NCBI RefSeq assembly: GCF_015207425.1 | Contig: NZ_JADEWZ010000014.1 | Coordinates: forward strand, 1 to 64,000 | Origin: Lusitaniella coriacea LEGE 07157 | Lineage (GTDB): Bacteria > Cyanobacteriota > Cyanobacteriia > Cyanobacteriales > Spirulinaceae | Length of the DNA stretch: 64,000 nucleotides | Direction of reading: 5' to 3' | Shown here: piece by piece, positions 26,509 to 37,869 of the stretch | Layout of the letters: each line of letters opens with the position of its first letter | Numbering within the stretch: position 1 is the first letter of the stretch | The notes under the pieces: model-generated | What the model saw: the letters and a program-made list of their open reading frames with translations, nothing else | Databases searched by the model: none | Told to the model about the DNA's origin: nothing | Program-made: the position numbers and the translations under genes

Positions 26509-29500
26509 ATGGAAATAAAAGCTGAAATTTTTAGAGATGGAACGAGTCAAAATAATCGATCGCGCAAAGCTTTAGAAACCGATTATGTTGCTGTTGACGA
26601 AAGGACTTTGGCGGATTGGATTCGATTGGCTCAAGCCTATGCCAAAGACCTGAAATATTTTAACTCGCGCGATCGCGCGGAGGGAGATTGGTCGTCCTTT
26701 TTTGCAGGGGATGCTCAAGCCATTGCGGATGCGGTAGAATCCCTTGATGCAGGGAATACCAATGTTTCCAAGGATATTCTCGATCGAATCGCGCAACCTC
26801 ATTTTGCATTATTTTTAACCTTTTTAAAATTACTGCGCTACCCCCAGCAACAATTTAAAGCACTAACGCAACGGAGGTTGGATTTTTATTATCGCCAAGT
26901 GTTGCATTTGTCGGAGAAGGAAGCGACGCGCGATCGCGTCCGTGTTATTTTTTCTCTAGCATCAGATCGTGCGGAATATTTATTAGAAAAAGGGACTCAT
27001 TTAAGTGCGGGAACCGATGCAAAGGGAAACGATCTACACTACGCAGCCGATCGCGATTTATATATTAACCAAGCACAAGTTGCTAGTGTAAAAACCCTTT
27101 CTGTCCAGAAGGTTTATATCGACTTAGAAGCCATTCATCTTAAAGAGGAGAAAACGAACGAAGCCTTTGAAAAGGTGTTGCGTTGGGCGGTGGGAACCCC
27201 GAATCAAGGGGATAATTTACCCACTTTTCCCCAAAACGATCCGACGGGAACTCCAATGGATATTGCCGCACTCAATACCTTATACAAAGAGATTGCAGAT
27301 TACACCCTGGAACAAGTCAGCGAGGATCGACAACAATACATTTTAAATCAGCTTTGTTTTGCGGCGTTGGAGGATTTTCAATTCTGTTTTGCTGTTCATA
27401 CTCGCGAAATTGCCAAGCAACGCGGCGAACCTGATATTATTCCCCCAACCGATCTCGAATGGCAGCAAGTCTATCGGTTAATTGAAAAAGCCTATCGCAA
27501 AAAAATTAACCGCGATCGCCGGAATCGCCTTAAACAGGAGCATCGCAGCTCGCAATATAACGATCCAGAAGCCGCGTTTTTAGGATTATGGCGATTTGCC
27601 CTCGGAAATCCACTGCCCCCCTTTCCAGAATCTCAGGAGGTCGATTTAGACGAGCTTTTGACCGCCTTGGATGGCGAAAATGCGGAGGATGCAGCCCGTT
27701 ACACCCAGGAAAACCTCTTCCTCAGCGTTGCCGATTTCCAGAAAATAATGGGCATTCAAAGCCAAAATTGGGATGCGCCGGAATGGGACGAGGTGTATCG
27801 CTTGTTAGAACGCGCTCAAACCCGCAAAGAAGCGTTTACGTATCCCCCCATTGGACGCACGGAAATTAAGGGGATTTGCGCCAACGCAATCGCGTCTGCG
27901 GAACCGAACGAACCCTTAACCCTGCCGCGATTTCACCCCTTTATCGCGCAACCCTTGGATTCTGAAGCAGTGCAATCCTTGGGGGTGGCGATTTCCTCTC
28001 CAGTCTTGTGGTTAAAAGAAGGAAATCGCGCGATCGCGCTAACCCTCTCCTGTCAAGCGGATACCTTTACTCGCGGTCTTTTGAAAGAATTACTCGCTCA
28101 AGGGGAAATGCCCTTTTCCGTCGCCATTAGCAGTGCAGAAGGATGGCTGTGGATTCCCGAAGAACAGTTGGGATTTGCCGTGGGAGATTTCTTCCTCGAA
28201 CCCCCTCTGAAAACCTATTCCCAAACCGAACTCTTTCCCATTTATCAAACCCCCGACGCAACCTTTGAAGAATCGCGGGACTCGAACCAATATCTGCGAT
28301 TTCCGGATGGCAGTATGTATCGCATTGATGCGGTTTTGAGCGCGACGCGGGTTCGATTGAGTGCGGTGGGATATGCGGGAGGTGGCGATGGAATTACCCA
28401 ATACCCAACCCTCGATCTCGGCGGCGATAGCGTTGTTCTCAACGATCTCCAACTCAGTGATAACCAACAAGAATTCATTACATCGCGCGATCGCTTTAAC
28501 GCTGAGGATGTTGGGAAATTCGTCGTTCTGGCGGATGGAACGATCTATCAAATCGAACAGTTTGCCAATGCAAGGCGGGTGGGCGTGCGCTATTGGGGAT
28601 ATTTACCCGCGTCGGGGGAAACCAGGAAATACGATCGGATTGTCTTCTCTGCGGGCGCAGTTGCGCAACTGTCCGATCTCACTCTAGAAAGCCTCGCGAT
28701 CGCGCCCGATGTCAATCCCCCCTTAACCCCCCAAGATATCGGCACGCTTTGGGTGGGTGTGAATGGCGAAATTGCCCAATTGGTGGGGTTCCTCAGCGAT
28801 CGCGAAGCCACCGTCACCCCCATTGGTCGCCTTGAAAAATTGCCCCTTCCCGATGCCAAAATCGAACAGTATTCCGCCTCTGGAATTTATCTCAACAGCC
28901 TCCAGTTTAAAATCGCCCTAGCCGATACCCAGCCTGCAATTACTCCACCCGATGCCAGGGATTTTCAGACCTCTCACCCCGTCATCAAAATCGCTCTCAA
29001 GGAAGGCAATCCAGAATATTACCCCTCCTTCAAAACCCTCTGTTTGGAGAAAGCCAACATTCAAGTTGCGGTACAAGATATTCAGGAATTGCAACTGCGG
29101 AACGATCGCGCCGTCCTCAATCCCAAAAGCCCCTTTGAACCCTTTGATAGCCAACCCATTGCCGGATCGAGCTTTTATTTTGCCCATCCCGAAATCGTCT
29201 CCAAAAAGCTAGATAGCCTCACGCTGAACGTAGAGTGGATGGGACTTCCCGATGATTTTGCCACCCACTATTACGCCTATTCCCACTGCGGTTTATCGCC
29301 GCGTCCCCCCGAACTCGATAACAGCAGTTTTAAGGCGCAATTAGACTTATTCTTCAATCGAACCTGGCATCCCATCGCCGCGCGATCGCTCTTTAGCACT
29401 GAAGGGAGATTGCATTATGACAAAGCTCACTTTATTAACCTCCCCTCAAAGGAATTCGCACGAGTTCCCAATGAGCCAGAAACGAACGATTTGTGGGAGC

Positions 29501-31071
29501 AAAACCGCTATTTTCGCCTCGAACTCACCCGTCCCGACTTCCAGCACAATCTCTATGGGTTAGTCCTGAATAAAGTCGCTAGGGCTAAGGATAATGACTT
29601 CGTGAAAGATGCTAATGGGAACGATACCGCAACTGCGATTAACGCCCTAACGGTTTATCCTCCCTACACGCCCAAAATCAAATCCATTACCCTCAACTAT
29701 CAAGCCTCCGCAGAAATTCGCCTCAGAACCCATGACGGGACAGCAGGGCAAATTTTTCAGTTGCATCCCTTTGGCTATCTCAATCTCCAGAATGCACAAG
29801 AGGATTGCTATTATTTCCTCCCCCAATACGAGACGGAAGGCAGCCTCTTTATTGGCATTCGCGATTTGCACCCTCCCCAACACCTGACCCTGCTTTTTCA
29901 ACTCGTATCGGGCAGCGGGAATGCCGATCTTATCAATCCTGACATTCAATGGAGTTATTTGGCGCGCGATCGGTGGCAGCCCTTCCCCAAAACCGACCTA
30001 CTTTCAGACAGCACCAACGGCTTAGTCGATTCCGGAATTCTTCACTTCACCATTCCAGCCAACGCCACCCATCAAAACCATCTATTTCCTTCCGGGTTGT
30101 ATTGGCTGAGGGCAACCGCGAGTCATAATACCGCATCAATTCCCGATGCCCTCGATATTCGCAGCCAAGCCGTCACCGCTACCTTCATTAACCAGGATAA
30201 CGATCCAGACCATCTCAGCACTCCCCTTGCCGCCGACTCCATTCAATCCTTAGTGGAACGCAACCCCGCTATTTCCAAAGTGGAACAGCCCTACAGTTCC
30301 TTTGGGGGTCGCAGACAAGAAACCCCTCGCGCCTTCTATACGCGCGTTAGCGAGCGATTGCGCCACAAACAGCGAGCCGTTACCCGTTGGGACTACGAAC
30401 GCCTTGTTTTAGAGGAGTTCCCACAAATTTATAAAGTCAAATGCCTCGCGCAAGCGGAACAATCCCACGCGCCCAGCGCCGCGCAAGTGACCGTTGTCGT
30501 GATTCCCAACCTTGCCAATACCGCCCCATTTCTCCCCCTCGAACCCAAAGCCCCCCTGTACCTCTTACGAGAGATCGAAGCCTATCTCAAGGCTCACGCC
30601 TCTCCTTTTGTCAAAGTTGTGGTAAAAAACCCCCGCTACGAACAAATCAAATATCGTTTAGCCGTCCGATTTCGCGAAGGTTACGAACAGGGTTATTCCC
30701 TCAAACAGCTTAATGAAGAACTGGTTCGTTTTCTTTCCCCTTGGGCTTATGAAGAACAAAGTGATATTTCCTTCGGCAGTTCGATTCATAGCTCAACGGT
30801 GATTCATTTCATCGAATCTCGCCCTTATGTTGACTACGTTGCCAATCTTAAATTAATCGAACAGGTCGCTATTTCGGCGGCTAATCCTTCTACAGTAAAC
30901 GCAACCGATCGCATCAATACCACTAATTTGGCCCAGGTCAAACAGGTCGATTCCATTCTCGTCTCTGCCCCAGAACATATTATCGATTCGATCGCGTCCT
31001 CTGATTATGCACAAGAAGAGTTTGAGGGTGTTGATTATATGATTATCGGTCTTGATTTCGCTGTTACTTAA
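26509..31071 (+). CDS. CIS large baseplate protein, gpJ/gp6-like (Afp11)
   Basis: 1520 residues from the ATG at 26509. The frame is open from a TTG at 26473, but that lies inside the palindromic repeat, so the ATG is preferred. The C-terminal quarter has the baseplate J hallmark (GGRRQETPRAFYTRVSERLRHKQRAVTRWDYERLVLEEFPQIYKVKC), followed by the typical VVVIP and YLKAHASPFVKVVVKNPRYEQIKYRLAVRF. The N-terminal half carries long helical and beta-sandwich stretches specific to CIS proteins. This subunit builds the wedge ring. No transmembrane helix is visible, so any membrane anchoring would need another factor. Confidence 0.92.
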   Translation: MEIKAEIFRDGTSQNNRSRKALETDYVAVDERTLADWIRLAQAYAKDLKYFNSRDRAEGDWSSFFAGDAQAIADAVESLDAGNTNVSKDILDRIAQPHFALFLTFLKLLRYPQQQFKALTQRRLDFYYRQVLHLSEKEATRDRVRVIFSLASDRAEYLLEKGTHLSAGTDAKGNDLHYAADRDLYINQAQVASVKTLSVQKVYIDLEAIHLKEEKTNEAFEKVLRWAVGTPNQGDNLPTFPQNDPTGTPMDIAALNTLYKEIADYTLEQVSEDRQQYILNQLCFAALEDFQFCFAVHTREIAKQRGEPDIIPPTDLEWQQVYRLIEKAYRKKINRDRRNRLKQEHRSSQYNDPEAAFLGLWRFALGNPLPPFPESQEVDLDELLTALDGENAEDAARYTQENLFLSVADFQKIMGIQSQNWDAPEWDEVYRLLERAQTRKEAFTYPPIGRTEIKGICANAIASAEPNEPLTLPRFHPFIAQPLDSEAVQSLGVAISSPVLWLKEGNRAIALTLSCQADTFTRGLLKELLAQGEMPFSVAISSAEGWLWIPEEQLGFAVGDFFLEPPLKTYSQTELFPIYQTPDATFEESRDSNQYLRFPDGSMYRIDAVLSATRVRLSAVGYAGGGDGITQYPTLDLGGDSVVLNDLQLSDNQQEFITSRDRFNAEDVGKFVVLADGTIYQIEQFANARRVGVRYWGYLPASGETRKYDRIVFSAGAVAQLSDLTLESLAIAPDVNPPLTPQDIGTLWVGVNGEIAQLVGFLSDREATVTPIGRLEKLPLPDAKIEQYSASGIYLNSLQFKIALADTQPAITPPDARDFQTSHPVIKIALKEGNPEYYPSFKTLCLEKANIQVAVQDIQELQLRNDRAVLNPKSPFEPFDSQPIAGSSFYFAHPEIVSKKLDSLTLNVEWMGLPDDFATHYYAYSHCGLSPRPPELDNSSFKAQLDLFFNRTWHPIAARSLFSTEGRLHYDKAHFINLPSKEFARVPNEPETNDLWEQNRYFRLELTRPDFQHNLYGLVLNKVARAKDNDFVKDANGNDTATAINALTVYPPYTPKIKSITLNYQASAEIRLRTHDGTAGQIFQLHPFGYLNLQNAQEDCYYFLPQYETEGSLFIGIRDLHPPQHLTLLFQLVSGSGNADLINPDIQWSYLARDRWQPFPKTDLLSDSTNGLVDSGILHFTIPANATHQNHLFPSGLYWLRATASHNTASIPDALDIRSQAVTATFINQDNDPDHLSTPLAADSIQSLVERNPAISKVEQPYSSFGGRRQETPRAFYTRVSERLRHKQRAVTRWDYERLVLEEFPQIYKVKCLAQAEQSHAPSAAQVTVVVIPNLANTAPFLPLEPKAPLYLLREIEAYLKAHASPFVKVVVKNPRYEQIKYRLAVRFREGYEQGYSLKQLNEELVRFLSPWAYEEQSDISFGSSIHSSTVIHFIESRPYVDYVANLKLIEQVAISAANPSTVNATDRINTTNLAQVKQVDSILVSAPEHIIDSIASSDYAQEEFEGVDYMIIGLDFAVT

Positions 31072-31105
31072 AATCCCAATTTTTTCCCTGACAAAACTTA
31101 CACCC

Positions 31106-31111
31106 AGGAGG
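31106..31111 (+). promoter_or_regulatory. Strong ribosome binding site of the fibre gene
   Basis: A full AGGAGG lies 7 bases before the ATG at 31119. It is stronger than the sites of the other CIS genes, fitting a fibre needed in several copies per particle. Confidence 0.75.
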
Positions 31112-31118
31112 TATCCCA

Positions 31119-33347
31119 ATGGCAGGTAAAAAGAACAGAACCCAACTCCAAGCTCTCTTTAAAACCGGTGCAAAACCGTCCGAAGAAGACTTTAGAGGCT
31201 TTATTGATTCCGTCCTCAATATCAACGATGACGGCATTGAAAAACCCCCTGGAGTCGATACCCCTCTCAAGATTTTGGCTCGCGGAGATGCAGAAAACCT
31301 GCTGGATTGTTATGCGGGAGATCTCAATACCTGGCGGTTGAACCAGAAGCCAACGGGGGCAAATCCAGGACTCAATGTTGAAACGGGAGGGATTAGCAAA
31401 CTCTTTTTGGAGAGCAGTACGGGCAACCTCGGACTCAGTACCACCCAACCCACCGCCAAGCTGCACATTCAACAGTCTGGCAGTCAAGATGCCCTGCGTA
31501 TCGATGATGAGGCGAAAGATACCACTCCTTTAATCATCGATGCGGACGGTAAAGTGGGGATTGGCAAAGCGATTCCCGCCACCCTACTAGATGTTAATGG
31601 AGATACCGCGATCGCGCGATCGCTCTCTGTCGGTCAAACCAGCACCCTAACGGGGAATGTGGGCATTGGAACAGCCCCAGGCGGTGAAGCCTTAAAGTTA
31701 AACGTAGCGGGCAACGCAGCCTTTTCTGGAACGCTATCGGTTACTCAAACAAGTTACCTAAAAGGAAATGTGGGCATTGGAACCGCACCGAGTACAGAAA
31801 CCTTAAAAGTGAGCGGCACGCTATCGGTCAGTCAAGAAAGCACTTTAACGGGGAATGTTGGCATTGGAACGGGAGCAAATGCAGCACACAAACTAACGGT
31901 TTGTGGCGGAGAACTCGCCCTCAAAGTTGACAATAATGAAAATGCCCAAAGCATCCTATTTCAAAATAGCGGAGGGTCTTATGTCTGGCGCATTTATCGG
32001 GAGAATATTGGTGACAATAAAGCAGATTTGAAAATTGCAGGGGGGGCAACTTCAGACTATACCGCTCTAACCGATTACGTTCGCATTCAAAATAATGGAA
32101 ATGCAACATTTTCTGGCAATCTTTCCGTGGCTGGAACGGGAACCTCATCCTTTGCGGGAAGTGTAGAACTCAGTGGCAAGCTAACAATTCCAGGCGCTCA
32201 AAAAATTGTATTCGCGGACAACAATCTTAGTAATAATCTCAAGCTTCAACTTTGGGATGGCTACGGTTTAGGAATCAATAATAGTACCCTATTCTATGCA
32301 GCGAATGGAAAACATTCCTGGCGAGATAAAAATGGTGCAAATGAGAGAATGGTGCTAACCACAACCGCGGATGGAGAGCTAACGGTTAAAGGAACGGGGA
32401 CATCATCTTTCGCAGGAAATCTATCAGTGGGGGGAACAACAACAACAAAAGCCGCGATTGTTGGCGCATTCAATCTAACGTCTCATATTAATGTGGATGG
32501 GGCATTTTATCGGAAAAGCGGACAAACTTATATTGCAGTTGATGACAACTTTTATATTCGAGATGCTGCCAACGCCAACAACAATATTCGATTTCACTTC
32601 GATACAAATAGTGGAAGTTTAGGCATTGGAATGACCAATCCCAGTAAAGGAAAAGTTCAAATTCAGGGCTATAAAGAGACTGCAAAATTTGGTTATGGCT
32701 ACCTGAATCGCAATAGTCCCACAGGAAAAACTAGCAATACAGATGGAACGAATGTCTATTCGCTGTATGCAAACGAACGCATTGCAGCCAGCGAGTTTAA
32801 TGCCCACTCTGATGTCCGGATCAAACAGGTTAAAGGTCGCAGTAATAGCCAAAAAGATTTACAAATTTTGCAAAAACTCGCCATCACGGACTATACCTTA
32901 AAAGACACAATTGCCCATAACAATAGACCCAACAAAAAAGTTTTGGGTCAGCAAGTCGCTCAAGTTTTCCCCCAAGCCGTTAGTACTCACACCGATGTTG
33001 TTCCCGATATTTTTCAACCCGCTTCGATCTCAGAAGGATGGGTTCATCTAAGCGGATATGACCTAAAAGTTGGAGAACGAATACAACTTTTTGTAGAAAA
33101 CCAACCGCCTACCATTTACACGATTGAAGCTATTACCCCAGATCGCTTTCAAATCTCCTTAGATTACGAAGGAGCGGTGTTTGTCTATGGACGAGAAGTG
33201 GATGATTTTCATGTGGTGGATTATAACGAACTGGCAATGCTCCATATCTCTGCAACCCAAGAGCTATGCACAATAATCGATACTCTAAAATGTGAGGTTC
33301 AATATCTCAAAACCCATCTCATCACCCCACAAGAAATACACCAATGA
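31119..33347 (+). CDS. CIS tail fibre with peptidase S74 chaperone domain (Afp13-like)
   Basis: 742 residues. Residues about 115-260 hold three repeats of the type LSVxQxSxLxGNVGIGT; later segments repeat GTGTSSFAG (fibre shaft). A peptidase S74 domain begins near residue 555 with [15 protein letters not shown]. Ser564-Asp565 is the expected self-cleavage dyad of intramolecular chaperones that trimerise fibres and then fall off. The C-terminus after this includes a long segment ([15 protein letters not shown]...) and a terminal coiled coil, more than the minimal S74 domain. The fibre would decide which surface is bound. Its stop overlaps the next start by 4 bases. Confidence 0.92.
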   Translation: MAGKKNRTQLQALFKTGAKPSEEDFRGFIDSVLNINDDGIEKPPGVDTPLKILARGDAENLLDCYAGDLNTWRLNQKPTGANPGLNVETGGISKLFLESSTGNLGLSTTQPTAKLHIQQSGSQDALRIDDEAKDTTPLIIDADGKVGIGKAIPATLLDVNGDTAIARSLSVGQTSTLTGNVGIGTAPGGEALKLNVAGNAAFSGTLSVTQTSYLKGNVGIGTAPSTETLKVSGTLSVSQESTLTGNVGIGTGANAAHKLTVCGGELALKVDNNENAQSILFQNSGGSYVWRIYRENIGDNKADLKIAGGATSDYTALTDYVRIQNNGNATFSGNLSVAGTGTSSFAGSVELSGKLTIPGAQKIVFADNNLSNNLKLQLWDGYGLGINNSTLFYAANGKHSWRDKNGANERMVLTTTADGELTVKGTGTSSFAGNLSVGGTTTTKAAIVGAFNLTSHINVDGAFYRKSGQTYIAVDDNFYIRDAANANNNIRFHFDTNSGSLGIGMTNPSKGKVQIQGYKETAKFGYGYLNRNSPTGKTSNTDGTNVYSLYANERIAASEFNAHSDVRIKQVKGRSNSQKDLQILQKLAITDYTLKDTIAHNNRPNKKVLGQQVAQVFPQAVSTHTDVVPDIFQPASISEGWVHLSGYDLKVGERIQLFVENQPPTIYTIEAITPDRFQISLDYEGAVFVYGREVDDFHVVDYNELAMLHISATQELCTIIDTLKCEVQYLKTHLITPQEIHQ

Positions 33348-33571
33348 AACAACAAATCGAACAACGCCTTCAAGAACTTAAAGTTGAGTTTGAATCAGGT
33401 CAAAGATTTCTGGCAGAACTCGAAGCACAGCAGACAAATCTGCAAAATACGTTGCTCCGAATTCAGGGGGCAATTCAGGTTTTAGAAGAAGAATTAGCGA
33501 AAGCAAACTCCTCTTCTTCTGATAATTTAGAGGCTGAAACAGTTGAGGTGGTAACGAATTCTCATGACTGA
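33344..33571 (+). CDS. Small coiled-coil protein, coupled between fibre and baseplate genes
   Basis: 75 residues. Heptad-like pattern through residues 1-55 ([47 protein letters not shown]), then an acidic/Ser tail. It starts inside the fibre stop (ATGA) and overlaps the next gene by 8 bases, so it is translated from the same message by coupling. There is no known family; a fibre chaperone or baseplate adaptor is a reasonable guess. A similar size and placement are typical of small accessory proteins in tail-like loci. Confidence 0.8.
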   Translation: MKQQIEQRLQELKVEFESGQRFLAELEAQQTNLQNTLLRIQGAIQVLEEELAKANSSSSDNLEAETVEVVTNSHD

Positions 33572-35960
33572 ATCTCTTACAATCTCCATTGCTCCCCCGG
33601 AACATCCCGGTATGGATTATGTCTTCCTGCGGGAAGAGGGGATTAAGTTTATTGAAAAGCTTGCAAGCAGTCGCTGGACGGATTATAACGCGCACGATCC
33701 GGGTATTACGATCTTGGAAGCCCTCTGTTATGCGATTACCGATTTAAGCTATCGTCTCTCGTTTGAGATGGAAGATTTGCTAGCATATCCTGCGGGTGAG
33801 TCCCATCCCCCTCTGTTTTTGACGGCGAGGGAGAGTCTTACGATAAATCCCTTAACCATTAATGATTATCGCAAGCTTTTGATTGATAGTGATGGGATCA
33901 AAAATGCTTGGTTAGAACCGATTGATACGCCACAGCCGGATCTTTACTACGATGCAAATAATGCAAAATTAACCTTTAGCAGTTTGGATTTGGCGGAACC
34001 CGTTCGCTTGCGGGGGTTGTATCGCGTTCTATTGGAGCAAGAACCAGGATATCAAAAAGGCAATTTGGAACGGGTTGCAAGGACGAAACTTAACCAGCAT
34101 CGCAACCTTTGCGAGGATTTTGCAGAGATTCGGGTGCTGGATTTTGAAGAGATTACGGTGAAGGCGGAGATTGAGATTGCGGAGGATGCTAATCCCCAGG
34201 TTCTGATGGCTCAAATCCACGAGGCACTTGCACGCAATATTTCCCCTTCGTTGCCGTTTTTAAGTTTGCATCAAATGCGCGATCTCGCAGAGCCGCATCA
34301 AAGATGCGATCGCGGAAAATCAATTGAAGAAATTTTTTCGGGCCCTATTCTCCAACACGGCTTTATTGATGACGAACAACTTCAACAATTCGATCGCAAA
34401 ACCGAAATTCATACATCCGATCTGATTCATGTCATTCTAGATATTCCTGGGGTGAAAGCGGTTAAACAGATTGCCATTGCCAGCAGTCAGTCCCCAGAAC
34501 AGGAATGGGCGCTCGATCTCGATCCTCAACTCACTCCGCGACTGAAGTCGATGCAGGGGATGGTGGAGGCGGGAGACATTCAGTTTTATAAGGGTAAGAT
34601 TGTTTGCGATCTCGATTTAACACAGATTGAAGGCGCGCGGCATTTTGAGCCATCTTCCGATCTCCTACCCCCGCAAGATTTCCCCATTCCCACGGGAGAC
34701 TATCGGGAGTTGTCGGAGTACGAGTCAATTCAGAATGAATTCCCCCTCACCTACGGAATTGGAGAGATTGGACTCCCGGCTTCTGCGAGTGCGGAACGCA
34801 AGGCTCAAGCGAAACAATTGCAAGGGTATTTAATGGTGTTTGACCAATTGTTGGCGAACTACTTCGCTCAACTCGATCGCGTAAAAGATTTATTCTCCCT
34901 CGATACCGCCCAAATTCAAACCTATTTTACCCAAAGTATTGCTCATTTTCCCGGTGGAGCGGCGATTTTGCAAGAAGCCTACACGCAACACCTAGAAAGC
35001 CAACAAGAAAGCGTCTCTGTTGCTTTGGAACGCAAGTATCGCTTCCTAGAGCATCTCATCGCGCAGTATGGGGAGAGGTTTACGGACTATTCCCTACTCT
35101 TTCCCAATTCAGAACTTTCAGAGAAGGTTCTCCAATGCCAAGGGGATTTTGCGCGGGATTATCGTCAAGTGAGTTCCGCACGCGATCGCGCGTTCAACTA
35201 TACCCTAAATCCCAATCAGATCGAAAACTTTCAAAATGTATCTGGATTAAAACGGCGGATTGCTCGCTTATTGGGAATCGAACCCACTCGGCAATTTCTC
35301 GCCTCTTCCGATACCGAGGGATTCTACCTCATCGAACATCTGCTTTTGCGTCCCCACCAAGCCCATTCTCCCGACGCGAGTCCCGATTTTTTAAGCTTTG
35401 CCCATTCGATTACTGAGTTTAGGGCATCGGAGTCTCCCGGATATGTTACCTGCATCTCTCGGAATCACGGACTGCAACCACACGAGCGCGTCAATATTTT
35501 CTATTCAACTCACTATAGCGGAACCTACAGCATTGCTAATACCGCGATCGATACATTTGATATTTTGCACGAATTCGTTGCTGAGGATACGGGAGAATGG
35601 GTGAGGAGCGAGCAATTTCCCGATCCCTTTTCCTTTCAAATTAGCGTTATCTTTCCCGACTGGTTGACGCGATTTCAGTCTGAGAACTTTAAGCAACTGA
35701 TTTACGAGACTTTAATTGCCGAAACGCCTGCCCATATTACCTTACATTTTCACTGGCGCGATCGCGAAAAAATGCGAGAATTTGAGACAATTTATGCGCT
35801 GTGGTTGCAATCTTTGTCAGGACACGCGATCGATTCTGCTGAAGCGGATGCATCAACCACTCGGTTAATCAACTTACTAGAACTCGGTTCCAGCGAGATT
35901 CCAGCGTTTCCCGCTTTAATTGGGTATATGGTTATTGGGGAAAATTTTGTGGTGAATTAG
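33564..35960 (+). CDS. CIS second baseplate protein (Afp12-like)
   Basis: 798 residues. The N-terminal block '[52 protein letters not shown]' is the WTDYNxHDPGITxLE signature of Afp12/gp7-type and J-like baseplate subunits. The middle has alternating alpha/beta modules ([35 protein letters not shown]) typical of repeated baseplate wings. The C-terminus has [26 protein letters not shown]. With the 1520-residue protein it should form the wedge heterodimer. It overlaps the coiled-coil gene by 8 bases and abuts the tape-measure gene directly. Confidence 0.88.
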   Translation: MTESLTISIAPPEHPGMDYVFLREEGIKFIEKLASSRWTDYNAHDPGITILEALCYAITDLSYRLSFEMEDLLAYPAGESHPPLFLTARESLTINPLTINDYRKLLIDSDGIKNAWLEPIDTPQPDLYYDANNAKLTFSSLDLAEPVRLRGLYRVLLEQEPGYQKGNLERVARTKLNQHRNLCEDFAEIRVLDFEEITVKAEIEIAEDANPQVLMAQIHEALARNISPSLPFLSLHQMRDLAEPHQRCDRGKSIEEIFSGPILQHGFIDDEQLQQFDRKTEIHTSDLIHVILDIPGVKAVKQIAIASSQSPEQEWALDLDPQLTPRLKSMQGMVEAGDIQFYKGKIVCDLDLTQIEGARHFEPSSDLLPPQDFPIPTGDYRELSEYESIQNEFPLTYGIGEIGLPASASAERKAQAKQLQGYLMVFDQLLANYFAQLDRVKDLFSLDTAQIQTYFTQSIAHFPGGAAILQEAYTQHLESQQESVSVALERKYRFLEHLIAQYGERFTDYSLLFPNSELSEKVLQCQGDFARDYRQVSSARDRAFNYTLNPNQIENFQNVSGLKRRIARLLGIEPTRQFLASSDTEGFYLIEHLLLRPHQAHSPDASPDFLSFAHSITEFRASESPGYVTCISRNHGLQPHERVNIFYSTHYSGTYSIANTAIDTFDILHEFVAEDTGEWVRSEQFPDPFSFQISVIFPDWLTRFQSENFKQLIYETLIAETPAHITLHFHWRDREKMREFETIYALWLQSLSGHAIDSAEADASTTRLINLLELGSSEIPAFPALIGYMVIGENFVVN

Positions 35961-37778
35961 GTGACTCAACAACACCATAAAATCAAGCAGCAAATCTTAG
36001 AGTTGCACGTTAGTTCTGATCTCAAATCATTTGAGCTTCAGAACAAGATTAGCGCGCTCTATCGCAGCAAAATAATTCCCCTCATTGAAGCATATTGCAA
36101 TCGCCTCAGCAATCCAGATTGCATCCATCGCATCGATAGCCTTGAAATTGACCTCGGCGAGATTGAAATTAGTAGTTTGGAAGTAGATTTCGTTCAAAAG
36201 GTTGCAGACAATTTATACGAGCAATTATCTCAAAAACTCGCTCCTATTTCTGCACCGCCTAACAACAGTTCTATTCCAATTGAGCGCACAAAATCCTCAC
36301 AACCCATCAGTCCCATTGAGGCGAATTTTGAACTGTTTCGTTATTTCTTGGAAATGGGACGTTTACCGTGGTGGCGCGAAGCATTAAACCCAAGAGAGTT
36401 CGAGCAGCTTTTTAACAAACTGATTGCCGAATCCCCACAAAAAACAAAGTCTTTGCTACAAAATAGCCTAAAACAGGAAAAATTTGTGCCGCGCATTCTC
36501 TATCAGTTTTCCGAACCCATGCTGATGAATCTCCTTGAATTAATCGCACCTGCTTGGCATCCAATTGTTCGTGCTTACCTCAGAGATATTAATATCCTAG
36601 CTCCCCATATTCAATCCTGGCGAGGAATTACACCGCATCAACTCAGACAAGCAATTTGGCGTGGGATATTGTTGCAAATTTCCCTAAACCCTAGGACTGA
36701 TACAGTTTTACAAGGCAATTTATTCTATCTTGCCGCTCAGTTTAAAATTGACGCGCGATCGCTCTTTAAAGAATTGCAAATTACTATTCAAGATTTAATA
36801 CGAGAAAGAGTCGATTTTGCTAGCGAATTACCCCAAAAAATTACAACTATATCTCAGGAGATAATACATGAAGAGATCGTTTTCCCGACTTTTTCGGAAA
36901 AAGAAATTTCCAAAAATATAGAGCATCTTATAAACGCTTTAGGAAACATAAAAAATCTCGATGCTAACTCAAAAAATCTTTTTTCATTGGCACTCGAAAT
37001 TGACTCTATTTTATCCCAAATCAAGAGTTCAAGTCCGAAAGATACCGATCGCGAACCTTCCATTCAAACAATACTAAATCCTTTACTAGAAAGGGTTTCG
37101 GCACTGACTACTGCCATTGCAAAACGAGAAGCCATCCCTTCAGTCGAGCGCATTGAAACCATTGTGCGCGATCTCAAAAGTATCTACCGTAAGGTAACAC
37201 GCACGGACAAAGCTCCACAATCCCAAACACTTATTGAATTTAATACACCCCAAGACTCATATATGTCTTCAAAAGATACTGAAGACATCTATATTCAAAA
37301 TTCCGGCTTGGTTTTACTTTGGCCTTTTCTCAATCGCTTTTTTGAAACCCTCGGCTTGGTTGAATCGAGTCAATTTATTGCGCCTCAGACCGCATATCAA
37401 TCCGTACTCTTATTGCAGTATTTAGCAGACAATTCAGTTGATACATTAGAGTATTTATTACCTCTCAATAAAATTCTGTGTGGCATTGATTTAACAGAAC
37501 CTGTTGAAGCCTATTTAGATATATCAGAAATTGAAAAAGACGAATGCAACGCACTTCTTTCTGCAACAATCCAAAATTGGTCAGCCTTAAAAAATACATC
37601 AATTGATGGCTTCAGACAAGCATTTTTACAAAGATCGGGGATTTTACGTTCTCATCATGGAGATTGGCTACTGCAAATAGAACACCAAACTCACGATATT
37701 TTACTCGATCGGCTACCCTGGAGTATTCGAGTTATTAAATTGCCGTGGATGAAGCGGGTTTTATACACAGAATGGTGA
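35961..37778 (+). CDS. CIS tape measure protein (Afp14-like)
   Basis: 605 residues, starting with GTG directly after the previous stop codon. The N-terminal block 'HKIKQQILELHVSSDLKSFELQNKISALYR' and 'CIHRIDSLEIDLGEI' and the C-terminal block 'YIQNSGLVLLWPFLNRFFETLGL' with 'LPWSIRVIKLPWM' define the CIS tape-measure family. The middle (about 260-420) is helical, Ser/Lys/Glu-rich and of variable kind, as expected for the part that sets tube length. This is the last gene of the structural operon; after it the sequence turns into repeats and toxin-antitoxin debris. Confidence 0.93.
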   Translation: MTQQHHKIKQQILELHVSSDLKSFELQNKISALYRSKIIPLIEAYCNRLSNPDCIHRIDSLEIDLGEIEISSLEVDFVQKVADNLYEQLSQKLAPISAPPNNSSIPIERTKSSQPISPIEANFELFRYFLEMGRLPWWREALNPREFEQLFNKLIAESPQKTKSLLQNSLKQEKFVPRILYQFSEPMLMNLLELIAPAWHPIVRAYLRDINILAPHIQSWRGITPHQLRQAIWRGILLQISLNPRTDTVLQGNLFYLAAQFKIDARSLFKELQITIQDLIRERVDFASELPQKITTISQEIIHEEIVFPTFSEKEISKNIEHLINALGNIKNLDANSKNLFSLALEIDSILSQIKSSSPKDTDREPSIQTILNPLLERVSALTTAIAKREAIPSVERIETIVRDLKSIYRKVTRTDKAPQSQTLIEFNTPQDSYMSSKDTEDIYIQNSGLVLLWPFLNRFFETLGLVESSQFIAPQTAYQSVLLLQYLADNSVDTLEYLLPLNKILCGIDLTEPVEAYLDISEIEKDECNALLSATIQNWSALKNTSIDGFRQAFLQRSGILRSHHGDWLLQIEHQTHDILLDRLPWSIRVIKLPWMKRVLYTEW

Positions 37779-37797
37779 CGATTCTCAAAGCTGTTGA

Positions 37798-37862
37798 AAA
37801 AAATTAATCGCGCGCTGCACATAAATTATTTTAACTTTTTGTTTTGGACTGAGACGACAAAT
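37798..37862 (-). pseudogene. Remnant of a hicA-type toxin gene
   Basis: On the minus strand these bases read as about 20 residues containing KQKVKIIYVQRAIN, matching the KKVKTIYVKRAIEL segment near the C-terminus of the intact HicA at 41412-41666. At DNA level GCGCGC-ACATAAAT...CTTTTTGTT...ACGACAAATG is shared with 41459-41522. No start or other toxin part remains, so it is a fragment. It adjoins the PIN-like fragment on the other strand. Confidence 0.75.
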
Positions 37863-37869
37863 GCATTTT

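Noticed and set aside
18424-37778. Interpretation of the tail genes as a prophage
   Set aside because: No terminase, portal, capsid, head-tail connector, holin/endolysin or integrase gene was seen; the set plus the AAA+ ATPase and DUF4157 is the CIS class.
18424-37778. Interpretation as a type VI secretion system
   Set aside because: There is one phage-like sheath gene instead of the TssB/TssC pair, and no TssJ, TssL or TssM membrane-complex genes.
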